A stretch of DNA of 64,000 nucleotides from Varanus komodoensis (Eukaryota; Chordata; Lepidosauria; Squamata; Varanidae): NCBI RefSeq assembly GCF_004798865.1, contig NW_025336347.1, forward strand, positions 17,944,289 through 18,008,288. The letters run 5' to 3'. The number at the start of each line of letters is the position of its first letter. Position 1 is the stretch's first letter. The notes under the pieces were generated by a model. The model saw nothing but the letters and a program-made list of their open reading frames with translations. It was not told where the DNA came from and ran no database searches. Position numbers and translations under genes: made by a program. Shown here piece after piece: positions 1-12,589 of the stretch.

Positions 1-59
1 CTAAGCAGGTGGCTGGATTCAATAGCCTTAATGGCTCCTTCCAACTCTACAATTTTATG
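1..59 (+). mobile_element. CR1 LINE 3' end fragment
   Basis: The stretch ending cttccaactctacaatttt matches the classic CR1 3' end (ggctggattagatgacctt ... cccttccaactctatgattcta). The window edge cuts the 5' side. Confidence 0.7.
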
Positions 60-1071
60 CCAAATCCATAACCCACAACCACTGGGTTCACATAACATTC
101 TAATACCAAGCAGGAGTAGGATATGCAATCTGGCACCACAGCATGGAGCCCACCCCAAGTTAATGCCTCTATTTTCCTAGGGCATTTTATAAAATAAGAG
201 TAGCCATGCTGTAATAAACCACAGGCTTATCTAAGCTAGCCTTTCCCTTCAGCAGAACAAGAATTCAATAAAACCGTCCTACTCTAAAGAACAAAATGTA
301 GCCATAGTGGATCATAGCAAGGGTCCACTTAGTTCTGCATTCTATCCCCACAGTGGACAACCAGCTGCCCACAGGAAACCAGAAGCACAAGTGTAACCTC
401 CCGCCCATGTTTCCCAGCAACTGGTATTGAGAAACATACTGTCTCCAGTATATTGCCATCATGACAAGTAGGTATTGACAGCTTTCTTCTCCATGAATCT
501 GTCAAATCCCCTTCCAAACCCATCACTGCCAACCCAACTTTGCTGCCTTCACTAGATGACCCGTACTCGATGAGGAACCCAAGAGGTAAATTCAAAAATA
601 TTAATATGCATATAATATATTCAGTGATGTGTGCATGTGCACACTTAACTAACTACAAAAGTGGTATATGGAATTAACATATTAGAAACAGGGAATTACA
701 TTTAATGCTAGCTTCTTGTGCTATGAAGTAATGAATAAGAGAATTAAAAACATTACCTCTTTCTGAAGTCCTAAAGATAGTCTTCTACAAGATCAAATTT
801 GTTAACAAATTAACAATTTTACAAGGGGTATCTGAAAAGGTCACAGTTTTCCACCAGAGACTGAATAAAAAAAAAGTACTGTGAATAGTTAACCCCATGC
901 CTGGATAATGCATTTAGATGAGCTAAACTGAAAGCACTTGTTCAGTAAATGTCTTGCTACTAGACCAAATTAGAAGATGATAAAATGAGTATGGAGTAAT
1001 GTTTTAGAGGAGAGGGAGCAAATGAATGTAGAAACATAAGGATCAATTGAGATAGTTGGGATTACACTAAT
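60..1071. other. AT-rich intronic sequence, nothing recognised
   Basis: No open frame, splice-bounded exon or recognised repeat was found. Weak splice-like signals near 750-800 are discussed among the rejected items. Confidence 0.5.
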
Positions 1072-1131
1072 TTATGGCTCATGTAAACTGCCCAGAGAGC
1101 TTCAGCTGTGGGATGGAATATAAATGAAATG

Positions 1132-1169
<38 letters not shown>
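1072..1169 (+). repeat. LINE 3' tail with a (CAG)n / (CAA)n microsatellite
   Basis: The text gtaaactgcccagagagctt and ggatggaatataaatgaaat are the typical L2-like 3' end. Where a short A/T-rich tail repeat is usual, there is instead about 28 nt of CAG repeat (1,134-1,161) followed by CAA repeats. Confidence 0.7.
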
Positions 1170-1194
1170 GTAGTTCCAATTGAGCTCTGATTCT

Positions 1195-1770
1195 AATTTA
1201 AAGTGCTTGTTTTAACATATGAAGCCCTAAATGGCTTAGAACCAGGATGCCTGAAGGACAGCCTACTTCCATGTGTAGCTTCCTGGTCCCTAAGTTCAGG
1301 TTTGGAAGCCCTTCTGAAGGAGCCATCCTCCAAGGAGGTAAGGAGGATGGTGAGCAGAAGAGGGGCCTTCTCAGTGGTTGTGTTTCACCTGTGGAATAGC
1401 TTTCCAAAGGCAGTTTACCTGGTATCTCCATTACAGTATTTCCAGCATCAAGCAAAAACATTTTCCAGGCATTTTTATAATTGATTTCATTCACACATTT
1501 TAATGAAATTGTGATTTATATTGTCTTAGAATTTTAACTTATTGTTTTACCTTCTCACAGCTTAACTCTCAGCTGCATATTGTTGTATATTGTGTGATTT
1601 GTGTTTACTAATGTGTTTTGTTTATATAGTTGGTTCATTATATTACGCATACGATTGTTTCACTGTGACTTTCTTTGTATATATGATTTTATTTTGTTAT
1701 TTCACTTTTGTCACTTTGAAATCTGCCTAGAGAGTCCTATGGGACTATTGGCATAAATACATGAATATTC
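1195..1770 (+). mobile_element. CR1/L2-superfamily LINE, 3' fragment
   Basis: A frame from 1,203 to 1,484 reads MLVLTYEALNGLEPGCLKD, later RRGAFSVVVFHLWNSFPK and ends near the QAKTF motif. This is the C-terminal tail of the LINE ORF2 seen at several other places in the window (compare 26.5 and 57.5 kb). The 3' UTR runs to a degraded tail near 1,765 (gcataaatacatgaata). 5' truncated, moderately decayed. Confidence 0.8.
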
Positions 1771-4700
1771 TCATATGGTAACTTTCTGGAATTTTGTGTG
1801 CAGACTCCAAAACAAAATGCATTTTCCTAGTTCTATGGCTAATATTTCTTTCAATTACAGAGTCAAAGAAGTATCTTTGCAATCAACATGAATATGTTCT
1901 ATGAACAATTAACATTTTAAGAGCTTGGTCAATGTATCCAATCTACATCAGACAATACCCCACAGAGGGAGGGGTAAACAATTGTTTCCCAGGCTTTTGC
2001 ATCTGGTTCTTCTTGCAACAGTTTCCATCTTCCTAGGAAAGCATTTTAAAACCACAGAGGCTTTTGGCTACAGGTGATATAGAAGTTAAATAAATAAACA
2101 TACATCTCCAGTTTTATGATTCAGATGAGGGAAAGAGGCTTCTAACAAGTGGGAAAGGGGGTTGGGGGTTCAATGTGGCTTTGGGAATTGTAGAATTAAA
2201 CAGCTTGCAGTTGTACATTTCATTAACATGGTTCCAAGCAACATTTTATAACTCTGCATTTACTTGAACGTTTCAACTTTGGATGAAAAAATGTTCTAAA
2301 AATCAGTTATTTGTGATGACATACGATATGCAAGAAAGACGACACAGTGGTGCATTAAGGAGGGACTAAATGAAAAATCTCAAGCTGGCTGTCCTTGCAA
2401 AAGAGTGGTGTTTCACTACAGTTCATCCCTTTCAGTCTCTCTGCTGAGATAGAAAGCAAAGTATGTCAGAACCCAGCTGGCCCTCCTGACTGGATACTAG
2501 CTGGAAAAAGACAGGCAAAAGTACCGGCTCATGAGGCTAGCTACTCATGTGGCTTGGATATTTCACTGACTGATTTTATTATTAAAAGTACATTCTGCAC
2601 TATTAGCCCAAGAGCTCTCTTAGACGCCCTATTACTGTAAAGTGGTATTTTGAGAAGGAAAGTGTGCAACATAAGCTGTAAACCTGTATCTCTTGAAAAC
2701 CAAACTGAAGCCTTGAAGTTCCTCCAGATAAGGATTTTTTTTCATACAATTGTACATCTTCCATCCTTGAAAAATGTGTTTCTTGCAGGCTTCCTGCACA
2801 CTTCTTGGCACTACTTCTGCAGTGGTTAAAGTCTGCAACCTCTTCCCCCAGTCAGCCCACCCACCACTATAACAAGTACTGTGTGAATCTGCTTGTGCTA
2901 ATACCATCAGGCAGGGTCTGATACTAGCTGTAACAATTCCCCATGGCCACACCATATGATTTCAAAACTTCATTCTATTTTAAAAGAAGTACATGCAGGG
3001 TATCCCCTTAAGAGAATTTAACTAGCTTAGTAGAAAGGTTTCCACTACAGAGATTCCCCATGAAGAGGGGAGTTGATGCTTAAGGTTCTGAAGACCTCTT
3101 TAGTACCAGAGAGCACTTCTGCTTTTTCTTTTTATTTAAAGGATTTTACAGCATATTTTCTATTGTTCAAATAAGTTTAAAGATTAAAACTCCAAAAAGT
3201 GGCTATCCTCATCTCAGCTGGGTAACCCTTTCATCATGTGGAGTCAAGATATTTCACTAATGACAATGGATCAAAGCTAATACAAGTATATCATTAAAGA
3301 AAAATGTATTTTTTACCCAATTGGAGGTCCAGATTTAACATAATTCTTGGCATTTAAAATATAGTTGTACTAGCTCTCATTAGCAGAAACCTGACCACAT
3401 CACCTCTACACACTATTTGAAAGAGTCCTATTTTCAGCTCCAAAATATTTATACAAACACTGCATTTCCACCCTTTGTTCTGAAATGTATCTCTACTTAA
3501 TAAACATAAAATAATACAGTCCAAAACAAGTATAGGTACATTCTTGCAATAAAATATATATGTACATAACTGCTGATCTGAGTATCAGTCAAAAGGTCAA
3601 TCTTAACACAAAAAGAATAACATTGTTTGGGAATCTTAGCAACGGAGATGTTTTGGCAATTCCATTTCAAACAAGTTTTGCATGCTTTCTGAAGAAGCAT
3701 GAGCAATGTTTGAGGCTCCCTCTCTAAGGCCCTTTCAAAAGAAATCAAAATGAACTTGTTTTGATGGGATTTTAAAGTTTAAAATATTAAATTGATGCAA
3801 ACTTTCACTAACAGCTCTTCGAGGTCAGTGCTCTCTAGAATGCATTTTCATTCTATTTCTATTAGTATATTAGATTTTTCATCTAAAATATTCTAAAAAT
3901 TGAAGAAAAGCATAATTATAAATTGTGCTGATTTATAAATTATTATAAATCAGATTCCACATCAAAAGTGTGTATTATTATGTGATATTAAGAATATGCA
4001 ACAACACCTACAAAGGATCAGAACGATAAATCACCTGTTCACTGTAGGCTGCCAGTTCCAGTACCTTGAGTGCAACGACACCATCCATCCACATGTGCAC
4101 ACGCCCATTAATTCCATTCTCCTTTTCCCATCCCCTTCTTTCTCCTCCCGTCCTTTTATTTCTTCCCTATTTCTCTCTATTTTTGTTCTCTCTGTTTTTG
4201 CCTCTCCCCCTCACCAGGACTCTGCCCACCTTGTAAGGTGTCCACGGCCTCCAGCAATAGGAAAACAAGAGACAGACTCACATGAACTCAGAGGCCTGAC
4301 CAGAGGATGTGGATGCGAAAGCATCTTTCCAGTAGGTGCCACACTGTTCTAGCGACTGCTCCATGTCTGGGCCTCCAAGCTAGAGTGCGCACCTGCTCCC
4401 CTCCTGGTCTCCTCATAGTGGTGCCAGCTGGCAGGGGAAGGTACAGGAAATACCAGTAAGTCCAAGTGCTGCAAACAACAACCACAGGTTGTCTACTTCA
4501 GCTTTTAAAAATCAGCAATGACCTTAATTTTACAGGTCAATCTTTAACCTGGGGCACATGGACACATGTGCTTGACTGAGCCCCACTCAAATGCAGCAGG
4601 AGCAATAGTCACATATGTCTGAGAGTTTTTCTGACAATTTTTTTCAAATGCTGCCACTTTACCTGAACACACAAATTATTCCTACACTTGACACATTTTT

Positions 4701-5790
4701 ATACAAAAGGAGCATTCTAGGGATTTAACACGAGCCCTTCAAAACCAATATTCCTCCAATACGCCTGTGTTATTTTCTCCCAGTTTTCCCTCCCGTGCCA
4801 AATGTCCACATGGCTTTTTGAGCTTTTTACTAAACTCAAGGCAGCTCAAATGTGTGTGAATACCTTTAATACAAAGACGTGCCAGTTAGAACCAGCCATA
4901 TGAACACGATGTTCCCCTAAACAAGGAAAGAGCAGTTCAAGGTAAACATGTTTGTTGATCCTATGCCAAGTCATTCCACAGAAAGAGAATTTCTGAAGAG
5001 GCTTTTGGATAAGATATCTGCCCCTATAAAAGACCCACTGGAAACTATGACTCAACTTCACGACCACAGCTTTATAATTCAAGGCACATCATTTATTTAG
5101 ATAAGGTTTAAATATATCAGATCTGTGTAACTAAGGCAAATTCAGCAAGGCACTGAGCTCCCAATTATGTCACTGTGTCTCAAAAATAAGCAATAGTGTG
5201 TGTGTCATCCTTTTAGTAGGGGTAGAGAAAGGAGATGTGTGAAATTTACTTTAAGCCTTTTTTGGTACAGTATTTTAAGCCTAAATGAAGCACATGACTC
5301 AGGCTGGTCTGTAGCTTTTGCAAAGATTGTTAAATGCAAGTGCTTGACAGGAAAATAAAGATGCATTCAAAGAAAACATCCTTTTAGAAACAGGAAATGA
5401 TCTTTGAAATGCAGTTTTAAGCAGTACCTGTTACTTTTTAAAAAGAATCCACTGAAAGGTTTACTTCAGTAATGAATGGTACAGAAAGATCACTAGGCAA
5501 TGCCTGTACTATAAGAGGAGTGGGCAGAAATAGATTGCTTGAAGTTTTAGATTAAGTCACAGTATTTCTGAACATAAGTCCAAACCATTTGAAGGTCTGC
5601 CTTCTGCCAATTCCTGCTATAGAGCATGTGTCCCCACCACAGCGTTTCTGGGGGAAGGGAGCTGCCTCTTCTGATATGCCACCAAATGTGCTGGTAAAAT
5701 GCAATACGACGGCAGCAGCCATGTTGTGATTCCCAGAGGCTTGTGGAAAAAGATTTGCTTTACAACAAGGCATGCATTTCCCAGGTCACT
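1771..5790. other. Intronic sequence without recognised genes
   Basis: AT-rich sequence. A pyrimidine-rich tract lies at about 4,110-4,218. A possible LINE tail remnant (aaataaataaacatac) lies near 2,088-2,105. No exon of the RII gene and no clear SINE or DNA transposon was recognised. Confidence 0.45.
4110..4218 (+). repeat. Pyrimidine-rich low-complexity tract
   Basis: About 110 nt made almost wholly of C and T, ending in cctctccccctcaccag. It resembles a long polypyrimidine tract on the strand opposite to the host gene; no credible exon follows. Confidence 0.6.
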
Positions 5791-5940
5791 GAGGCCCCAT
5801 TGGTGAGGGTGTTCAAAGATACCATGCTGGACATGCATATGGTGGGCATGTCATGGGCAGAGCCGGCTGGAGCCGGGGGTCAGACTAGATGGCCCGGGAG
5901 ACCCCTTCTGACTCACTCTGATTCTATGTTTCTACACCTT
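5791..5940 (+). mobile_element. CR1 LINE 3' end
   Basis: Contains gagggtgttcaaagatacca and, further on, ggtcagactagatggcccgg followed by gaccccttctgactcactct and gattctatgtttct. The order and wording are those of CR1 3' UTRs, which end in ATTCTATG-like units. Sister copies lie at 41.6 and 59.7 kb. Confidence 0.8.
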
Positions 5941-6243
5941 AGTTAACAGCAAAACTGCATCTTTTCTGCCACTCTCCTATCAAAGTTTAGTGGCACACTT
6001 GGTGGAGAAAGTGCAATGTCTGCTGAGTTCCAGGAGGATGCAGATTTAGGCATCTAGATCAGCAGAAGTTGCTCATCCTAGTGTAGGACTTACAAACACT
6101 ACTGAAAGTGTCAGAAAAAAATCTCACATGCAAACAACTCCATACGAATTCCAGAACATGTACTATTAAAACTGGGCTTTCTTTCACAGCAATATTTTTT
6201 GCTGTTCAGTCCATCACTGTCCACCCTGTCTCTCCAGGCAAGC

Positions 6244-6487
6244 TAGTGAGAGGCAGTGTGGTGCAGTGGTTAAGAGAGCAGATCTGGTGCTCAGGCAATC
6301 TGAGTCCTAATACCAATTCAGCCATGGATCCAACTGGGTGACTTTGGGCCAGTCACAGACTCTCAGCCCAACCTACCTCACAGGGTTGTTGATGTGGGGA
6401 TAAGATGGAGAGGAGGAGGAGGAGATGCAAAATGCTTTGAGTTCTTTAAAAAAGAAAAAGGTGGAATATAAATCAAATAAATAATAC
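6244..6487 (+). mobile_element. Sauria SINE
   Basis: The tRNA-like head (cagtgtggtgcagtggttaa, an A-box-like element) is followed by the diagnostic block gggccagtcacagactctca and cctacctcacagggttgttg, then a Bov-B-like tail ending in aaatcaaataaataat. This family is specific to lepidosaurs. Nearly full length. Confidence 0.88.
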
Positions 6488-6789
6488 TTCAGAAGTCACA
6501 CCCCCCGCCATGATTTCCACTTAACCAGAGTTTTAGAAAGCCAATCTAAGCATTTCACTATTTGTTTCTGTATTTATGCAAAGAGAAGGAGAATCAAAAC
6601 CTCTGACAGCAAAGGTGATATAAGGCAGAAAATTTGCTAGTGCTTTTTATCTTTCCATGGAAAATTTTCCACATAATGCATGTCTGCATTTATCCATACA
6701 TGTCTGGTCTGTTGTGCCGCAATCAATCATGTTAGTTAAGCTAAATACAGCATATAAACCTCTGTAAGTTATTCTTCTAAGGCAAACCT

Positions 6790-6900
6790 CATTATTTATT
6801 ATTAATTTCATTTCTATATCACCCAATATCTGCAGCTGTCTGGGCAGCTCACAACAAACCTTTACAAACTCTATTGTTCAGTTGCCCACAGAAGAAACTA
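6790..6900 (-). mobile_element. LINE 3' tail fragment
   Basis: Begins attatttattattaatttc and continues tctgggcagctcacaac, the reverse complement of the L2-like 3' end (gagctgcccaga ... ataaat tail). No coding part is left. Confidence 0.65.
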
Positions 6901-8000
6901 AAAAATAAGGCATGATGATCCATCCTATATGTTCAATGCAATGGGCTCCATGCTGAGTCTGGACTAGAGCTCTGCATGGCATATTTGCCCTCTACTACTA
7001 ACATTATTCAACAGCAAACTGAAGGATGACTGAAACTGAAAGCAAGACTGCAATTACTCTAAAACCAGAGATGACAAAAGTGTCTGCATAAAAGTTTCTT
7101 AGCCATCTAGTACTTTTGAATTCTTTGAAATAAATCATAATGCCAAAACACAAGAAGACATAACATGTGACATTACTACATTGAAAAGAATGAAGGCAGA
7201 AAGTTGTTAAATATAAATATGGTGAGTAGTAGTATATTAATAATGTAACAATAACAGAGAAGCATTTAACAACATGTAGAAATTGTCCTGAAAAAATATA
7301 AGACAAATAGAGGAAACTACTACAATGAAGTGGTAGAACTCATTTACAGCATTGAAAAATTGTCTGGAAAAATTTCCAATTCTATTTTTTTCCCAGAAAA
7401 CCCATATCACTTCAGCTGCTATATTTCAGTCAAAAATGACTGTCTGCACCAACTAGAAAATTATTTGGACACATCAACCCCCTTGCATCCCCTGTTGATG
7501 TGACAGCCACCTGCATAATAAGCACCATACCAGTGCTGATCCCACAAAAAGTACAACATGTACCCAGTAGAAAATGAGAGTTTGCACCAGCAGCCTCTAA
7601 AAGGGCACCTGCCAGGTTAAGTCCTGGTACTCTGCTGAATACATCCATGCTGTGTGGAACCAGGATATGGACAGCTGTCCATCACTGCTTTAACCTATAA
7701 CCATCCCACACACATACTGCATGAATGAAGCATAAGTAAATAATTGCACTAAGACTGTACTAGAAGTTACATTCCCTATATTCTATCAACTTTCATGGTT
7801 TTGTGAAATGTATGAATATTTCTGTTTACTGATACAGCAAAAGCAATAATTGGTCAGAAATCAATCTGCAGGTAAGACCCATCACCTAATGAAATCTGAC
7901 AAAGAAGCTTCCATGTAATCGATATATCTACTTGTAACTATAAAATGGTTCTGCTACAGCTTTCTTAAGCCTGGAAGGAATGACATCAGAACATCTTGTA
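6901..8000. other. Intronic sequence, nothing firm
   Basis: AT-rich. The stretch 7,425-7,680 is somewhat richer in GC and looks repeat-like, but I cannot place it in a family. Confidence 0.4.
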
Positions 8001-8262
8001 AGAGTCAGCGTGGTGTACCCCTTAAGAGTATGGGCCTGGGACTCGGGCAAACTGGCTTCTGGGCTTCTGGTCTCCACTCAGTCATGGTGCTAATTGAGGG
8101 ACTCTGAGTTAGTCACAGACTCTCAGTCCAACCTACCTCACAGCACTGTTATTGTGAGGACAAGTTTGAGAGGAGAAGGAGTAACCCTAACCCCAACCCA
8201 TAAGCTGCCTTGAGTTCCTTGAAAGAAAAAAGGGTGGGATGTAAGTATAATAAAACCAACAA
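8001..8262 (+). mobile_element. Sauria SINE (diverged)
   Basis: Head agagtcagcgtggtgtaccc, then gttagtcacagactctcagt, cctacctcacagcactgtta and a tail gtgggatgtaagtataataa. Same layout as the 6.2 kb copy but with more differences, so probably older. Confidence 0.85.
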
Positions 8263-9317
8263 GCCTACATTTGGACATGGAAAGATCTTCCTGAGACATG
8301 CTGCTGAAGGAAACAGGAGACATGCCCACACATAAATCAGCTTGATTAATTGGTTCACAGAGAACACTTTGCTAGTCTGCTACAAGCTAAACTAATGGAA
8401 GAATGTTGGCTAGAAATTCAGGTACCAATGCACTTGCAATTTAGATATAGCTTGTTCTGCATAGCCTAGTACTAGTTCTGTTTTTTAAAATAGTTATTTG
8501 TTAATGGTCACCAACATTCAGAATGGAAGACTGCTATCAGATCCAAGCTGCACCTCTATCAAAAAGCTGAGTCATGGAAACCTTGACCAAGCACTGCTGC
8601 TAACTCTGGTTCCCACTTATAGCATTGCAGCTGCTCCGGATCAAAACTCCACAGAATGAGTTCTCAACAGAAAGGAGTTTATCAGCAAGGCAGCTGACTG
8701 CCAATACTTATCAGTGATTTCCTCTGTGAGGTGGCAATGGGAATCCTTCCTGTCTTCCTAATGAGAAGACTCACATTACTTGGCAATTCATGCAAGTAGT
8801 CCATAAAAGCCTATGTTATAAGAAATTTCCTTATCTTAAAGTTGGCATAAGACTTTTTAAAGCATGACTTTGTCTGACCCAGTTCCCTACCATTGACTCA
8901 CAAGTTTTGGCTATTTTTTCTTTTCATTTTCTACAAATCTTTAAATATTTCAACAGCAAGTTCAGCTAATGGTGAACATTTATTTATTCTAACAGGATTA
9001 CTGCTAACTTAACATCAATTGCTCTATCTAAAACTACAAGCTGACTACAAACTAGCTTTCAAGAACAGATGGAATGTATCTAATCTGTGTGGCAAAATAT
9101 TTGCAACAGCTACATACTACAAAAAGCCTTCTATGTGCAGAATTAATAACATTGAACAATGAATAACTATTTAAGAACAGTTGCTATTTCTTTTTTCAAA
9201 CTGCAAGTCAAACACATTTCAGTTTTAGCTTTGTGCTGGAAATATTCTGTCAAGAGCAAGTATAGAAAGATGGCAGCAAAACTCCTGCCAAATGAAGGAC
9301 ATGCTTATTACCTTCAC
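8263..9317. other. Intronic sequence, nothing recognised
   Basis: AT-rich unique-looking sequence with no exon, repeat family or palindrome that I could name. Confidence 0.4.
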
Positions 9318-9626
9318 AGAAGCATAGAATAATAGATTTGGAAGGGGTCAATAAGGTCAATGTGTCCAACCCCTTGCCCAATGCAGGACTCCAAGTGAAA
9401 CCATCCCTAACAGCTGGGTGGGAGAGTCATGACATCCCTACCCTAGGTGATTGGTTTCATTGTTGTGTTGCCTGAACAGTCAGGAAGTTTTTCCTGATGT
9501 TGAGTCAGAATATCCCTTCTTGTACCTCAAGCCCAATATTCCATGTCCTGCACTCTGAGGTGACAAAGAAATGATCCTTTTGCATGACAGCCTTTTAGGT
9601 GCTCCTCTATGATGACCAGGTTTGCA
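9318..9626 (-). mobile_element. CR1 LINE 3' end
   Basis: In plus orientation it begins agcatagaataatagatttg and continues ccaaccccttgcccaatgca and ctgaacagtcaggaagtttt, the reverse complement of the CR1 3' region. About 300 nt, 5' truncated. Confidence 0.85.
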
Positions 9627-11365
9627 GTAATAGCAGCAAATTGTGGATTAATTTGTTGGGGTTGCACGCCATTACTTTTCTGAATATGTTATTTCCAACT
9701 GAGCCAACTGGAATTTGTTCTATGACATGTGAACTTAGACACTATGGATTAATCTTGGGTTAAACGATACAAATATTGTTTTCTGTTGTGGTTTAGGCTG
9801 TAGGTTAACGTAGGGTTGTTTAATCCATGACTGACTCATAGATCAGACATCACAGAGCAGCCTCCATTTGAACCCATCAAAGGTTGCATTGTTAGACATA
9901 TTGATGGTATACACTATGGCAAATCATGAGTAAATTAACCCACCTTTTGGCACCACTCAGTACTAAAAGGGCCAATGCTTGCTTGAAAATAGATTTTACC
10001 TCAAAGTAAATACGAAAATCCTAATTGGAAACCAGTGGTGTGATGTAGATTTCCACTAGTATAGTTTTCTGTGGGAAAAATGTTTTCTTTCTAAAAATAC
10101 ATTGTTTCATAATGGATAAAGTACCAGTCAATTTGGCATTGTCAAAGTTTGCTTGTATTCTAACTCTGGTCTTAGTTCATATGAAATAAGAATTTTTTTA
10201 AAAAAATCATACGGTATAAACATAACAAACTATATTTAGTATTCCTTTAGATGACTTGAACAAGTAAAAGTCTAGAAAACATAAGATTAATACCTAACTT
10301 GGTATGCTTTATCTTATAATTATTTCTGAAATTGATTCAAAATAATGGAAAGCAACAATGTACATTTAGATAAAATAAATTACTTTGCAATTTTCAAAGA
10401 AAGCAGTTCAAATTACTTTACAGTTTTTCCACTTCTAATTCTTTATCTTATATAATGCACTAATTTAATCATGACAGTCAATCTTACATAAGCCAATCTT
10501 TTCAGGGAAGATAATTTTAAGACCTCTAATTATTTGCATAAAGTAAATTGGCAGTAGTAGTAATTAATTATACTAGTTTCATGTTTGAATATTTTTTTCA
10601 GTTAACCATCTTTAAGAAATACGAATGCATCATTTATAACTAAATGTTTACCTTTTGTGCATGCTAAAATTAGTATAACTGTCTTTTTCTGAAACAATAC
10701 AAGGAAGCTGTTATGCCTTAGAACACTGAAAAGCGCGGGAATAAAAATATTTTTTCAAGGTAAAGCTTACAATTTGTTTAAAAATAACATGTAAGCAATA
10801 ATAAAGCCAGGATCCTATGCATCCTTACACAAAAACTGCCACCACTCCCTCGCCAGCCATACTGGCTTGGCAGGCTGAGGACTACGGGATTTTTTTTTCT
10901 ATCTAAAGGAGGACAGAATTGTGTGCTGTTACTGAATTTCTTTCCTAACCCAACTTTTCAGTCGAAATGATTCTGGCTACTGGAAAAGCAGCTGGGTTAT
11001 TTACACAGGTATTTTACTTGATACAAAAAGGTCAACAGAATTTGGGGGTCTGCAACATGTGCACATACTGCAGAAGGTATTCCTGTTCTGCTGATCAGGG
11101 CAGGGACCACCCAATGCTTGTCCCAGACCCTGAACACTAATCATACTTCACAATTTACCTTTAACTGCAAAGATTTTACCTATTGCCCACACACACACAA
11201 GTCTACAAAGCTACCAATTTTTTTACATCAAAACAGATTTTCAGGATATGAATTCTGCTCAGTGCCCAGATCTGTCCAGTTCTATTTTTAGACTTTCTGT
11301 GCAAGACCCCTGCTAAAAGTTAGGTAAAACTAACTTAGCAGTTCCTGAAACATACTTCCACAAGC
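9627..11365. other. AT-rich intronic sequence
   Basis: No gene. At 9,740-9,960 there are phrases such as cttgggttaaacgat and gtttaatccatgactgac that resemble an unclassified dispersed family seen elsewhere in the window. The rest is AT-rich and unremarkable. Confidence 0.4.
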
Positions 11366-11432
11366 TGATGCCTTCCAGACTACAATTCCCAGCATCCTTG
11401 ACCATTGGCCTTGTTGACTGGGGCTGACAGCA
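11366..11432. mobile_element. Fragment of a palindromic MITE
   Basis: The phrases tgccttccagactacaattc and ttgaccattggccttgttga belong to the fold-back element common in reptile genomes whose arms read ctccagatgttttggactac on both strands. Only one arm and the centre are clear. Confidence 0.55.
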
Positions 11433-11479
11433 AGTGAAGTGCAAAAAGGGGAAATCATACTGGAATGTCTGCCTAAGAA

Positions 11480-12535
11480 ATTATGCCTAGGCTGAACAGA
11501 CAAAGGAAAGACTACATAGCAAAAGATGCAATCTAACTCATATGTGGTCTATATAAACCTTAGGCATAAAATACCCAGAAATAAACACCCAGGAAAGCCT
11601 GAGCAACAATTGTATGTTCAAGAAGAATGAAGTTCACTGTGGTTTCCAGCTCTCAAATCAACACGAAGAGCATTCCAGAGCCTTTCGTTACTAAGAAGAT
11701 CCATTTACATGCCATTACCTGACAATACACTGTTGGCCATGGAATAACCAATAAGGCCCATTCAGAAGATTTCAGAGGTCTATTTGGTGTATATGGGAGA
11801 AGATATCCTGTTTACAGGGTTGAATGTCAGCAAAAAATTCATGAACATGGCTTGCCAACTAGAAGGCGGCCAATGCAGCTCTTTTAACATTGATATAATA
11901 TTCATATAGCGAAATGCTCCCCCTAAATATTCTTGCTACTACATTCTGCGCTAGCTGCAGCTTCCAAACAGGCAAAAGAGAACCAGCATAAAGTGCATTC
12001 TAGTAGTATAATCCTGAGATAACTAAAGCCTGATTCACCACAGCTAGGCTTTCTGTACGCAAGAATGGACATAACTGTAGCACCAAACAAAATCAGTAAC
12101 AGGCATTTCTGGGCACTGAAATTATATCTGGGGTTCCAGTGATAAGAACAGATACAGGAGTAGCCCCAAAGTATGGACATATTCCTTGAGAGAGAATGCA
12201 GTTCTGTTCAGAGCAGGTGAACAAAAGTCAAATTCCTATACCAGGGAACTGCCTGCTCACAGGGTCTCTGCCTTAATAGGATTCAGGTTCAGTCCATCAA
12301 CCCTCTTTCAACCCACAACTGCACCAGTGTTTAGAATGCACACACCTCCTCCTGATTCAGATGTCACAGAGAAACAGAGGCAGTTAATGTACTTGCCCCT
12401 TGACCTGAATCTTGTAAGAACTAATCCCAACAGCTTCATACACATATTTAATAGCACTGGGAACAAAAACATGGACTGTGCAACCCACAGTTCATCTGCC
12501 GGGGACTACAATCAAATCACCTAGTGTTATTCTCA
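11480..12535 (-). mobile_element. Decayed CR1/L2-like LINE, 3' half
   Basis: On the plus strand the phrases gctgcagcttccaaacaggc, agcataaagtgcattctagt and ggattcaggttcagtccatc match the reverse complement of a CR1/L2 ORF2 and 3' region in this order. No long frame survives. The opposite LINE starts just to its right. Confidence 0.6.
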
Positions 12536-12589
12536 GGAACTGAACCTGTAATAAGAGCAGAACCGCTGTAAAAGTCTCCCCCAACTCAC

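Noticed and set aside
749-800. Minus-strand acceptor/donor pair enclosing about 28 nt
   Set aside because: Weak signals, no match to RII or another protein family, AT-rich background.
1134-1169. CAG repeat as a polyglutamine coding tract
   Set aside because: No open frame with splice or start context; it sits between two LINE fragments.
3497-3748. Minus-strand frame with LLMLLQKACKTCLK, reminiscent of the RII segment LQEACKDILLFK
   Set aside because: Only a few residues agree, the flanking residues do not match RII, and no splice sites of the right phase bound it. Treated as chance.
4110-4260. Long polypyrimidine tract ending in caccag followed by a gtaag-like donor on the plus strand
   Set aside because: It lies on the strand opposite to the only supported gene, the implied exon would be about 20 nt, and nothing in it matches a known protein.
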